Shown: positions 22,106 to 32,489, numbered from the stretch's first letter. The stretch: DNA of 64,000 nt from Hymenolepis diminuta (GCA_900708905.1 CAADRB010000077.1:275326-339325); one strand, 5' to 3'. Notes: generated from the sequence alone by a model not told the origin. Numbers and translations: made by a program.

Positions 22106-23128
22106 ATATATTTTTACCCTTATGGGATATGCGCATATACGCGCCTTTCAATATGTTTGAATGTACTTCTGTTTTGAAATTCCTCAAGGGCATATTTTAG
22201 CCAATAGGGGGTGGGGGTGGGGAGGGAAGATAAAGATATTTTTAAAAACTCCAAGATATATGCTAAAATGAATTTTACTTGCAAATTTTGAAAGAACGTT
22301 AATTTAAAAGAATCTGTAATTTATAATTTTCACTGGTAAATAACAATAAAGAACAAAACTTCTTTAGGGAGATTTGTAACGCAGCTTAAAAGGGTATTTG
22401 ATGTATTTCCAAAGAGGTTTATTATGAGGGGAAAGAAGAAAAAGACATCCAGTGCTAAAACCGTCGATATGGTTTCCTTTCCATTCTGAATTCATTTAAT
22501 GTCGACTTCTAATTAATTTCCCGCACAACATTCTAGTAGTATTTATGGGGACGGAAGGAGTTAAAAACATCAATAGAGGTTAAAGGGTGGGTTGAATAGG
22601 GGAGGAAAATCAAACCAGAGTACTCCATTAATATGATGCATCCTTTATTGGACCATACCTTATAATTCTACTGTTTTGCGTCCGGTTTAATTTATTAGAA
22701 GGTGATATAAAATTTGAATAAATTAAGTCGGTTTATCTTATTAAAGTCATAAATTAATACACAGGAGCATGGCGACACAGCATATGAAGAAGAGCTCTTT
22801 AGTGGTATTTCTACGAGAAATTGCTCAAACAACAACTTTATCGGGTTCCATGACAAAGGGCCCAAAATACCTTCCATTTTGAAATAGCAAATGCTTTTGT
22901 GGGAGAAATTTTATCTGAATTGAGGAGATACATACTCCTAAATGTTTATAAAATGTTGTGGAGTGGAAGACAATACTTTTGCTTATTCTGCAAGATCACT
23001 ATTTGTGTAGAATATAATTACTGTCGGGTTCTTCAAGCAGTCTCGTAAATAAAACATATTACTTATTTTTTCTTAAGTAGAAAGGAGGAAGAAATGCAAA
23101 TGTAAATTACGTCGGCAAAAAACTCCCT
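22106..23128. other. Spacer of the inverted repeat
   Basis: AT-rich sequence with a G-rich run (ggtgggggtggggaggg near 22208) and no conserved frame. No transposase or other protein is readable in any frame, which argues against an autonomous transposon. Confidence 0.5.
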
Positions 23129-23933
23129 TTTCATTCATTAAAAAGATAATCAACGAAGTGATTTGAGGCACAAAAGATCTCAGTTCCCTTCTCTTTGCTA
23201 TTAATACAACGTTTATTAATAGAATGTGAGAGTAGAAAAAGTATCACTACGGCAATCGGAGAAGAGGAAAACGTTAATAAGAATGTGTAATTTTTCCGCA
23301 TCTGAAAAGCAGTTCCTCCACTTTTTGATAAGAAACGTAGATCACTGAAAAATAACCATATCGTATAGTGACCGGGTTCAGGAGTAATACTAATCTCAAC
23401 AAATATTCCTCACTACACCTAACCGATCTGATCTGATCTGGCGGCCCGATTCATCAATACGAAAACTTGGATCTTGTATTGAAATAGTGGTTTGAGTGGT
23501 TTTGTATTGAGGTGCTCTCAGGTTGTGTTTGTAACTGGTGCAATGTCTTAGGGAATGCAAGATTCGGTTACGATATTCCATGGAGAAGAGCAAGTGCGCA
23601 ATTACAGGCTTTTATTAACATGCATTTTAAGAAGCATTTTGGACAGTTCTGACAAATTCTACAAACATTCAAATGTAAACATTTTAGGGTCTTATCAGCT
23701 GATTGACAGTTTTCTGAATCCGCTTCCAGTAACAGTTTCAGCGCATCAATACATGATCAACCTATCTGACCCCACAATTGACTGGGATACGTTCAGACAC
23801 TAGCGAATCCGATGACTGAAATCTTTGGTCTTCTAACTTGGTTCACTTTACTGTTACTTGCCTACTGTTATCGTGTTACCCGCTTAGAAATTCGCGTCAG
23901 GGGATCATCAGTTCTCTTTATTCCATGGAAATC
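23129..23933 (+). repeat. Right arm of the 2.6-kb inverted repeat
   Basis: Mirror image of the left arm. Its right end is not a repeat boundary in the family: the sequence continues into R9 exactly as in the diverged copy at 9290-9900. So the right arm is the original and the left arm is the displaced inverted copy. Contains F8 on the plus strand, with EVLSGCVCNWCNVLGN near 23510-23560 and NLSDPTIDWDTFRH then TAG at 23803. Confidence 0.85.
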
Positions 23934-23946
23934 ACCGGTTTATTGA
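23812..23946 (+). CDS. Candidate 44-residue membrane-type ORF in F8
   Basis: ATG at 23812, TGA at 23944. Residues about 5-19 (FGLLTWFTLLLLAYC) form a hydrophobic segment, followed by basic VTRLEIRVRG, as in a signal anchor. The left arm (21422, minus) has the same start but runs into other sequence. Copies at 9548 and at about 51125 (minus) have TGA where this one has Trp, and are otherwise conserved to the final stop. It could be a first exon or an uncharacterised small protein. The lack of a recognised homologue and the repeat context keep confidence low. Confidence 0.3.
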   Translation: MTEIFGLLTWFTLLLLAYCYRVTRLEIRVRGSSVLFIPWKSPVY

Positions 23947-24235
23947 TTTAACGCAAATATATTTAGAAAGGCGTTTTTCTAACGTTCATCTTGGACAATG
24001 ATTTGTGGCTTAGAGCCTATTTCTGCGAGACTCGAATGTGAACACACTTCCATTAGCCAAAGTTAGTCAATGTGACAGCGCATGGCGCCCTGTGGGTGTG
24101 AGCAGATGTAAATCAAACCCGTGAGCTCTAACTTCATTGTTCAATTTTATGACTTCCCTGCTTCGCGATCCTCTGGGAATGTTTATCTTACTTTGTATCC
24201 CATGATGCGTATCATGCTAATAATCCTTTCAGACG
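23947..24235 (+). repeat. R9 dispersed repeat
   Basis: Continues from the right arm exactly as at 9660-9890, with catcttggacaatga, aaatcaaacccgtgagct and cttcgcgatcctctggg. No coding frame. Confidence 0.5.
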
Positions 24236-25010
24236 ATAATGCCGTAATAAAGAAGCGTGCAATTTACTGAAATATTTTCAGTAGTGACAGTAGAACTCAA
24301 AGTTGAAAGCTCTTCATCAAGTAAGAAAAAGTCAACAGCACCGAATTGTAAAAATTGAGAAGTAATTTTGTAAATGAAATACATTTACTCAATGACAGAA
24401 GGAGGATGAGATTCATTTCTAATGCGCATTTCGTTTACTTCCACGAACGTCGACATGCATTCGTTCTTCAAATAAGAGTGGAAATTTAGTCACAAATTAA
24501 ATCAGCCCAACTCTTCCACCTCTCCACTTCGTCATCTTCCCAACTCACTCACTGACTGTGGACGTATGTCTCACCTTTTTAAAATACACGGCTTCGTGTC
24601 CTCTCTAATAACCAAATTGATGAATATCGCATCAATTGTACTTCATCTGCACTAATCTACACAAATAACCCTCGCTAGACCTATCCGACCCGATGGTCAA
24701 GTAATTGTGAGTCATTGTTAAATGGTAAGAAGTGCTTGTCGAATTCTTCAACACAGGTTGAACCTACCCGAAGACAATCCACCAAAATATCCCATTGTAA
24801 ACTCAAAGAGATGGTGCTTCAATTGCAAAGTACTCTTACAGAAATAAGCAGAAGAATTGAATCATCAATTAATTCGAAAACCCACCTTTTCTCTCCAATT
24901 AATAAACTCGAGTATATTTGAAGTGTGTCCAAAAATTTACTTTCCTTAATTCTTCCCTGAAATATATTCCGTTTCCAATAAAAAGGAAAAGAATGACCAA
25001 TTAGTCCTCA
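24236..25010 (+). pseudogene. F2 unit with upstream region
   Basis: Parallel to 33340-34160 throughout (tactgaaatattttcag, then gtgacagtagaactcaaag). The coding-like part is 24715-24920: SNSSTQVEPTRRQS, SHCKLKEMVLQLQSTLTE, ending EYI then TGA. The frame is open from 24715 (start codon ATG near 24720 is not certain). The 33932 copy keeps the frame with different indels upstream. Tail-to-tail with copy E. Protein not recognised; Ser/Thr/Gln-rich and probably helical. Confidence 0.4.
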
Positions 25011-25082
25011 GACTTTTATCAGTTTGAGATAAGACAAGGCAAAGTAGAACGAATATTTTATTGAAACTGCCACTCGCACACA

Positions 25083-25088
25083 TTTATT
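25083..25088 (-). terminator. AATAAA signal of copy E
   Basis: AATAAA on the minus strand, 135 bp after the predicted stop of copy E, in the same context as after copies A, D and F (gaataaatgtgtgcg). Confidence 0.55.
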
Positions 25089-25222
25089 CAAGTTCAAATC
25101 TGTTATTTCATAAATACTTCATGTTCGTGGAAGATATTAATAGGAAATCAGCACCCAAGAAAAGACGTTTGTTCATGAAGAAGTGATGATTGAGTTCATT
25201 TCGGTGGATCGATCATTTAAAA

Positions 25223-26556
25223 TTAACTGTCATCAACTTCAATAGAGGAATAAATTTCCTTTTTCTCCATTTAGCAAGATGTCCCTGTGAGAGGAGAAAG
25301 AGAGAAAAGATGCTAAACAGCTAGATTGAAAGGAGAGAATAAGAACCTGCCTCCAACAAACTCACTTTCAGATTGTCATCCAGCTCAAACGAATAAAGAG
25401 CAGGCGAATCAGAAACTGTGCAAAATATAATGAAGCAGAATTGAGAAGAATTGATTTCCTTCGTTAGAGGGAAGCAATAAAATCTTGAATCTGAGTGAAT
25501 TGGCAGAGAATTTTAAGATTTCACTAAATTTATTAAATTACTGGAAATAAAAGCAAATTCAGTTAACCTTAATAAAACATTACAATTTGAATAATGATCT
25601 GCTGGATTGAGAAGGAATGTATAAAACATCAAATCATCTACTAACATGACACAAATAATTCATTGCCAACTATCGCCATTGATTTGATGCTAAGGCGTTG
25701 GATTTTTAAGCGTTTGGAGAAGGTCAAGGAGGTCCACTGACCGCCTGTTGCCATGTCCAGCATCTCCATCTTCTTTATATTTTCATAACAGCCGGCAACG
25801 TAAACTCTCCTTTGGAAATAAACACCAAGAGGATCAAAACCGTGTTGTTCATTCATTGGAATGTAGGCAAGCCATTGCCACTTTGCGCCTCCTCCACTTC
25901 CTACTTCAGCAGACCGCCGCATTAGCAACTCTGTGGAGCGGAGATGTGTTCGGTACCTTCCGATTCCACCTAGGAACAGGACGCCAAAATCTGGAATGCT
26001 GACGGCAGCACAATACCATCTTTCTTCAATCATGGGTGGCAGAAGCGACCATCTAGAAGGACGCAGCAACTCTTTCACTCTCTTAAGATCAACGAAAAAT
26101 GAAAATGAAAATATAACTCGCCTTCCCAATGCAGCCTCGTAAACTTCATTCGAAAAACGGTCGAGAGGGTCCGCAGTTAACTCATAGTTATAGACAAAAA
26201 TTTCTTCTTCGGTACTCACACCAACTGGGCAGCACTTGGCGGTTATCATATCCGGAAGAGATGACGTTTGACCTGTCGAGAGATCCATCAGGTCAACTCT
26301 TTTTGTGCCAGGCTTGTTTCCATTTCGCCCATCACGGATAAAAATCAGTTTATCTAATATCAGAGGATAAAAGTGTATATCATTTCTCTTATTTAATAAA
26401 GAGCAAGGAGGAGAGGAACCCACCTTGAAATGTAAAAAAATTCGTAGATTCTCTTTCGGGTAATTGGAGTTCAATCTCAACTTCGGAACAATCGGGGTTG
26501 AGAATACACAACTTTCTCTCGCTAAAGGTTGCAAGTCGTTCCTGACTTTTTAACAT
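25223..26556 (-). CDS. Kelch copy E: intact Kelch-only protein, BTB and BACK lost
   Basis: Five exons on the minus strand: 26556-26424, 26353-26122, 26079-25646, 25415-25366 and 25258-25223, total 885 nt = 294 residues plus stop, with no disabling change. The ATG lies in what was E5, after an in-frame TAA, and continues MLKSQERLATF into E6. Kelch blades: CSEVEIELQLPERE; KRVDLMDLSTGQTSSLPDM; WSLLPPMIEERWYCAAV with FLGGIGRY and RSTELL; KWQWLAYIPMNEQHG with RVYVAGCYE; KKMEMLDMATGGQWTSL; ALYSFELDDNLK. About five or six blades would form a propeller that binds a partner protein. Without BTB it could not recruit cullin-3 in the usual way. Introns are 70, 42 (GC-AG), 230 and 107 bp. The last exon codes only 11 residues and is the least certain. 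It could also be a recent pseudogene that has not yet decayed. Confidence 0.6.
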
Positions 26557-26633
26557 CGAGGAGGGAGCAATCGGTTACTTCTTCGCAGTCTTCCGTCCTT
26601 CTGCGAGGCACATCCGATATTCAAACTCTCCAT

Positions 26634-26715
26634 TTTTATACTTCGCTTCTGCTTGAAATGCACATAAACTTTGCAAAGTGATTGGGTTATGGCGACGAGG
26701 CACTGCACCACCCAG
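26634..26715 (-). promoter_or_regulatory. Promoter of copy E
   Basis: TATAAAA on the minus strand at 26640-26634 and CCAAT (near 26687), aligned with the A-type promoter. The 5' leader runs directly from promoter sequence (gagagtttgaatatcgg) into E5 (tgtgcctcgcagaagg), so E1-E4 were removed by one deletion. The ATG of the open frame is 78 bp downstream of TATA. Confidence 0.55.
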
Positions 26716-27240
26716 TAACTGACAATTCACACTCAATAAATTATGGAAATTGTGGCTTTGTTTATAATGAGTTCAAACTTGAAATCACCTCAAAGTCATT
26801 CAGGTTTCCACCCATTTACACTCAGAATTTGTCATAATGAAGCTGATAATATGGTGGAGGAAGGAATGGAGAAATATCACCTCCATTACGGGGTACGTAA
26901 ATGGCCAAGTTCTCACAATAAAGTCAGTTTTGCTTTGCTCATTCCCACTTCTTCTTCTTGCCCTTCATTTTTCATATCATTCGTTCAGTGATTGGCGTAA
27001 TTAGCTGCTGTGAGGACAAACGATCGTGATGGAGTGCTTCTAAAGCAACCTTAACTCATCTGCTTAATTACTTGGAAGAGTATTCAAAGTGTCTTCCTTC
27101 TTCCAGTTTCTCAACCACTTTGCAGATGGTTAGACCAGTAAAGAGAAATAAGGAGAAGTGAAATTAAGCCAACCTAAACCGCCGGTATCATGAAAACTGA
27201 TTCATTTTCGCAGTCTGTTTCCATTTTCAATACTTTGTAG
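26716..27240. repeat. Promoter upstream region of copy E, then R1 facing S2-b
   Basis: 26716-26900 is the E1-promoter upstream segment on the minus strand (gttcaaacttgaaatcacct seen on plus). 26985-27240 is R1 on the plus strand. Copy E and S2-b are thus divergently arranged around this intergenic region, the same layout as copy L and S2-c at 55.2-55.8 kb. Confidence 0.55.
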
Positions 27241-27510
27241 GGATCCTTCAGGGTCACCGGTTGATAGAGAGTTACCAATTTATAGAGGCAGAGTTTCAAA
27301 TAAGTAGTGGAAGAGTCACCAGTAAATGAAAGAAAAAGAACACCAAGGATTGAGCTATGGAAGATGCGTTGGACGAGCTAGGGTCCCTTGGTGTGTGTTG
27401 TGTGTGTCTAATGGAAGGCTATTTATACTCGACATTTTGAGTGGGGACAGGCATGAGGATATTATCGTATGCGTGCTTTAATTGGTCGGGACGATTGTAG
27501 ACTCAGACAG
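27240..27510. mobile_element. Insertion in the S2-b upstream region
   Basis: S2-a reads ttttcattacttcg...gacagcaaagtcgagcag across this point. Here about 270 bp, beginning tgtagggatcc and ending gacgattgtagac, sit between the two parts. The insert holds a TATA-like ctatttatactcg and a gt-rich run (ggtgtgtgttgtgtgtg). It has no other copy in the window. It could be a solo LTR or a captured fragment; ends and target duplication are not clear. Confidence 0.3.
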
Positions 27511-27579
27511 TAAAATCGAGCAGACTGAGGTGATTATTTTTAGATGATTTTAAAGTTAAATTTGTGCTATTCAAAGTCA

Positions 27580-28785
27580 TAATTTCTACTATTGATTGAC
27601 GGTTTCTGCTCTGTTGATTGGTGCTGTTATGCCTCACCTTCAAAAGACAGTTGCACTGCACATCTTACACGTCTTTTAAACCGAATTGAAGTTTTAAAAG
27701 TGAGAGATTGCATATCATCGGATGCACAATAGTTGGATGCAACGAAAGTGGAGGCGTGGAAGAATGCGTAGAGAGATGATGAATCTTTTATTTTTCGAAT
27801 AATTCCAAACGGAAATATGGTGTCACTTCGGCGGGAACGACTTGCTTCACACAATGTTGAAAGCGGAAACACAGTCATGAATATTTCCAACGCGGAATGT
27901 TCCGATTTGGAGACTGAACTCAAACTGCCAGACAGAATATGTTGACGTGTTGTTTCATTCAAAAGTGAATCCCACTTGGCTCTTTGTTCATTATTAAATA
28001 ATAGTACTGGTGACTGACGTTATCCTCTGACATCAAACAAAATAGTTTTCATCGGTGGTAGGAAGGAGGGTGGAGACAATCACTGATCATGGAGAGTTGA
28101 TTCGATGGAGCCCTCGATGAGTCGAATGTCAATTATTGTGGATATGGTAAATGGTAGACGGTCACACGTTTTCGTGGCAAATGAAAACAAAATTTTTCTT
28201 TATCGATGGGCTGATGTTATCTCTGCCGGCCATTAGTTAAGTGTAGTTTTCAAGGCTGGTTCAGGAAAGCAATTTTCCTTTTAAGTATCATAAGCGTTAT
28301 GCATCATACCACTGGGTGGTCCTTAAGGTACAGTGATAGATTGAAAGAGGGAGGGAGGGAGAGTTATGGTCCCCTTCTAGATGTTCATCTTTTCCACCCA
28401 TGCCAGAAGATAGAAGGCTGTGTACTACTCTCAAAATCGCAGGCCCCACTGCATTGGTCATTGGCGGAAGTGGAAGAAACCATGTTTATCTCCACTCTAC
28501 GGAGTTGTTGACACGGAGATCGGGTGATGGAGGAAGCGAGAATTGGTAATGGCGTCTCTTCTCTTCAATGAGTGGAGAACACGGTGGTGATCCTCTTGCT
28601 GTTTTAATTTCCAATGGAGAGACTATGTAATTGGTTGTGGAGAGTACTTGGACTTGACGGAGAAGCTGGACATAGAAGCAGGCGGTCACTGGTCCATCTT
28701 GACCTCCTTTGGTTGCTCTGTTTGTCAACTCCCTTGCGTCGCTACAATGGCGGATGTTGACGATCAACTATTTATATCCCTTAGT
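27580..28785 (+). pseudogene. S2-b: BTB-less Kelch pseudogene
   Basis: Same architecture as S2-a: promoter (27590-27690), E4 scrap with the same TAG (27748-27784), E6 (about 27890-27965), E7 (about 28030-28235, with an in-frame TGA near 28087) and E8 (28345-28783). It shares the 2-nt insertion gttttaattt in E8. The E7-E8 donor is GC (aggaaagcaatt). Additional private stops show independent decay after duplication. Confidence 0.7.
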
Positions 28786-28829
28786 TACTGAATTTACTTT
28801 TTGAATTTTGCTTCTTCTTTGATCAAAAA

Positions 28830-29170
28830 ATATTAAAATTAATTTAAGGACAAATTGAAAGAAAGCTATTTCCTTATTCTCATCTTCCGATGCGGCTGGA
28901 AACTCGAATTTTGTTTCCTCCTTTATGAGGCATACGAAGGGCAGCTCAATTGATGTTTCTTGAAGTATTTTGCTAATTCACTTCGATTCCTGATTTTACT
29001 GTTTCATTTTCACAGAAAGTATCAATTCGCCTTCACTTTTTATTTAGTGCACTTTGTCGGTGCGGTTCATTGGATTGGAAAGTGACCGGGAAATAAGTTG
29101 GTGGGAGTCAATCCCGCATTCTCTTCTCTCAATCTAGCGGCCTTCCACCTCCCTTGTCTCTTTCCCTTTC
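28830..29170 (+). repeat. R6: 3' region of S2-b
   Basis: Follows S2-b as it follows S2-a, then extends to the piece shared with 3020-3160 (cgcattctcttctctcaatc). 29170-29400 has no clear feature except a short match to F2 (gtcagtcgttaccattcg near 29370). Confidence 0.5.
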
Positions 29171-29399
29171 TCTACCGACGAAACACCATATTAGGACAAA
29201 TAAAGGACATCTGGAATGATGGTACTTAAGTGATGTTGACGACGATTCAATTGAAAAGATGAAATTACACACATAAATGTGTGGGAGTTGTTTTTCAATA
29301 AAATATCAGTTCCACTTCGCTTTGGTTTCTCCGAACCTGACGTTAGGTTTTGCCGCGAAAGTGCAGTTGGTCAGTCGTTACCATTCGATTGGGCAAATA

Positions 29400-29650
29400 A
29401 CATGTTTCAAGTTTAATTTCGACTTGATCTTCGGATCATGGTGACCACTTCTGGGCATGTACACCTCTCCTTCAACGGTTCATTCATCCGCAGAATAGAA
29501 AGAGACGAAAGGAATCAATTGCATTCTGCAGTAATTAGGATGGAAATTCCTGTGTCTCAACCTACCACGGCGTTGCTATTTCAGCGCCTTTGGCGGTGGA
29601 ATTAGCGGAGATTTTTAAACCCTTTACAAAACTGCACAAATTTGCCTGAT
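29400..29650 (+). repeat. R11 repeat
   Basis: Shared with 32060-32210, 62540-62690 and, in reverse, 14480-14600; all include a stretch like tcaacctaccacggcgttgc. In each it is next to R5 or F7. No frame is kept in all copies. Confidence 0.45.
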
Positions 29651-29714
29651 TCACTTTAAGTAAAAATTAAATATTTCCCATGATTATTTCCTATGAGCTC
29701 CCCAAGAGAAAGGG

Positions 29715-29775
29715 AAGGCTATATAAGGGCACATAAAAGGGGCAGTTTTGCTGTAATTCAGAATGTTGTGAATGC
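29715..29775 (+). promoter_or_regulatory. TATA-type promoter of the F7 stretch
   Basis: ggctatataagggcacataa followed by gcagttttgctg. The same element occurs in reverse at 14370-14340 and 34300-34260. Downstream in all three is a frame with LFxLSKEALT. The conservation and the TATATAA suggest a promoter. The transcript it would serve is unknown. Confidence 0.35.
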
Positions 29776-29949
29776 ATCCCTCTTTGCTCTTTCCAAAGAA
29801 GCATTGACTTGGGGAATGGCAAAAGTGGAAATGGAGTAAGGAAGATGGCGAATCAACGCTCTTCTAGCTTGTAATATTTCCTGAGTTAAAGAGTGTTTAT
29901 TTTGGCAAGAAAGAACAACTCAAATTGCATTTCTGATCAAAATCAACTC

Positions 29950-30411
29950 CCAAATGTAAACTTAAAGGGTGAAAGTCGATTCATTTGGGCATTCGATCAA
30001 ATATCTGAAGTAGTACAGAAGTATCAGCTACTGCTCCAGGACGTGTGGTAGATATATGAATTTCTCGAAAAGATAGACTTTTTGAGAGTCGGATGCCAAA
30101 CAATTCCCCAGCATCCAGTTCAACCTATCGATTCCATTCTCTCCATGAGAGTGTGCAATATTTTCTGCTTGCAGATAGAAGATGTTGTTTATCTATCGTT
30201 GGTTTAGTACATTAACTTACACCTCTAGTACCGTAATTAACCTTCTCCAAATTCGCAGTCTTAGAAGCGCTTGATGCGAGTGAGCAGTAGTGATAGGAAT
30301 GTTGAATAATGTGAAGGGCATACATGCCAACTGTTTCACTATGAGAAGCCTTCCATAAGTTGAGAAGCAGAGCTCCAAAACTTGCTTCACCTCATTTGTC
30401 CAGATAGCCAT
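29950..30411 (-). CDS. F6 candidate gene fragment, two exons
   Basis: Exon 1, 30411-30223 (minus), opens with ATG and is uninterrupted: MAIWTNEVKQVLELCFSTYG, then HQALLRLRIWRRLITVLE, ending at a good donor (gtaagt). After an intron of about 50 bp, exon 2 (about 30175-30035) runs to VYLPHVLEQ and TAG. Decayed exon-1 copies are at 30620-30510, 41470-41340 (both minus) and 7690-7880 (+). Exon-2 copies are at 13930 and 7940. This is the best-preserved member. Helical, no domain recognised. Could be part of a larger gene whose other exons are outside the repeats. Confidence 0.4.
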
Positions 30412-30419
30412 ATTACTTG

Positions 30420-31200
30420 CTTAGAAATTCGCGTCAGGGGATCATCAATTCTCTTAATTCCATGGAAATCTACGGTTTTAGGTCCTTATCAGATTTCGGT
30501 AAATGCCTGTATCCTATAATGTCTCGAAGAAAGGCATACATGTAAACTGTTTCAATAAGAGAAGTATTCCATAAGATGAGAAGCAGGGCTTTTATTTCCC
30601 CTTAATTGTCCAGATAGCCATATTCACACTTCACAATTCAATTGATGAAGATAAAACTGAAGCCGCAGGTATCAATTTCCCATCATTCAGTAAAATATGC
30701 AAATCGTCTTGGAGCTACTAGTGGAAAAAAATAATGTTGGAAAGAGAGAAGTTTTTAATTATCACGAAATTTCATGAAACATCCAATGGCCGCTCCCGAA
30801 TTAGTCTGTAAATTTTATGTTAGTGATATCAGTTGTCTACTTATATTATCTAAGTAGATTCGAATATGGCATTTTTATTTGGTTAAGCTTTAGATTTTGG
30901 TGATAGAGTTGGATTTGTGGAGAATAAGGAACGATTCCCATGACAAAGACGAGGTGTATATCGTGAGTTTCAAATGCCTGTTTTTGTCCACAATTGGTAG
31001 ATCGTCCGGAGATGAATCTAGAAGTACATGAAAAACCTGAAAGTGTTCAACTAAATTGTACAAGTGTATTTTCCCATTTTACGCATGCCAAGAAAGAAAT
31101 CTTTTTCATTTCATGCATATCAGAAAAGCTTCCGATTGGAGAGGTATTTATCTCAAACCCAATCCCAAATCATCTCAAACAATTCTTAGATTGCCTTTAA
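30420..31200 (+). pseudogene. F8 scrap, then F5/F6 copy
   Basis: 30420-30480 repeats the F8 stretch with gaaattcgcgtcaggggatc. 30510-30620 is F6 exon 1 in reverse with stops. 30600-30860 is F5, matching 41440-41680 (frame EDKTEAAGI, then stops here). 30960-31200 resembles 41750-41960. Non-coding in this copy. Confidence 0.4.
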
Positions 31201-31319
31201 TGTGAAACACTTTTTCCACCTCAGTCCGCAACAATTTTCCAGGCTCGTCTTAGTAAATCGTTAAATAAATGATCGTTAATCTGTCGGGAAGTGCAAACAA
31301 GTGCGTTGATATTAATAGT

Positions 31320-31731
31320 GATGAAATATGTGAGAATTGAGGAGACAAATGTGAGTGACGCCTGGTCAGCAGCCAACGCGACAGGGAACGAAGTTCTGAT
31401 TGGGGTGTATGCACCCCTGGTGGCAATGAACTGGGAGATATTTGGAACATCTCGACTCTTACTTGTGAATACGGAGATAGAAGGTATGATGTGCCTCCTT
31501 CGTTGTCCTCGGATGGCGCAGGAGTCAGCGACATCGATAGTGAAGGCCCTGTTAGAGTGGAGGAATGCGTCGAGAGATAACTTGGCACGAACAGCTAGCA
31601 CAACTGCATTCAGAGACATGGTCTCACTTCCTAGAATTCAAGCTACCCCTGACCTTATCGCTGATCTCTTTGTGGAGGACGTAGACATAACCGTAGAATG
31701 GACAGGAGATGGGATGAGAATGAGAGAATGA
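31320..31731 (+). pseudogene. Kelch copy P: intact BACK exon E4 without partners
   Basis: After an acceptor-like aatatgtgag, E4 is open along its whole length: EETNVSDAWSAANATGNEVL, MMCLLRCPRMAQESAT, LLEWRNASRD, LIADLFVEDVDITVEW. This copy shows the undeleted reading of the spot where copy A lost a base (cctagaattcaag). At about 31691 the exon is fused to repeat R5, and the frame ends in it at 31731. No E3 before and no E5 after, so it cannot be a functional gene as it stands. Confidence 0.7.
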
Positions 31732-31739
31732 GAATGAAT

Positions 31740-32410
31740 GGAGTGAGAGAGATCGAGGGAGGTGAAAAAGTAGGATGCTCCAATGAAAGACTAGAGAGTA
31801 GAGAGAGAAGGGGTGAGAAGAATTACTGGCACCTATGCCATTCAGTTGACTAGTTGGGAGTATGAGATGTGGAGTGGTGAAGGAATGAATGGCTTGAGCA
31901 CATTAATATCACTCTCCCGACTAATGCTACTCGTATCTCTGTGAATCTTCTTATATCTCGTTTACGTGTATCTCATCACTTTCACCTGGAAGACAATGAG
32001 GATCGCACAATAGAGGTGAAAAATGGATCTGATTGTGAGTAGAGTAAACTTCAAAGCCAAGGGAGTACTTCGTGACATTCATCTGCAGAACAGAAGAAGA
32101 CGAAAAGAAACAATTACATTCTGTAGTATTAAATTTGAATAGAGATTCTTGTGGGTCAACGTACCACCGCGTTGCTATTTCAGCCCAATTACCTGTGGGA
32201 ATCATCATGAGTTTATTTAATCACCTGCTCTGTTAACACCAACAGCTCTTTTAAAAGCATCATATGCATGCTTAATTTGGCTATTCTGGAGAAGGTAGAC
32301 TTTGAGAGTCCGATGCCAAACGATTCTCTAGGATTCGGCTTAACCAACTGCATCCATCCTCTGTATGACGGTGCGCAATATTTTCTACTGGCAAATCGAT
32401 GAAGAAGTAG
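31740..32410 (+). repeat. R5 and R11 repeats with an F6 scrap
   Basis: 31690-31960 (R5) corresponds to 62140-62370 and in part to 42090-42250, recognised by gatgctccaatgaaagac and the stretch around gtggagtggtgaaggaatga. 32000-32215 is R11. 32280-32400 is F6 exon 2 in reverse. Confidence 0.45.
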
Positions 32411-32489
32411 TTTGTGGGTCGTGCTTGTTGTGGTACTTTTACTTCTTAGTAGATTTCAAGTACTCCGTGGCCACATTTCTATCCTTCCA

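Noticed and set aside
21301..23933. Palindrome as a DNA transposon with terminal inverted repeats
   Set aside because: The spacer encodes no transposase, no target-site duplication is seen, and related sequence at 9.3-9.9 kb continues past the right end, so the end is not an element boundary.
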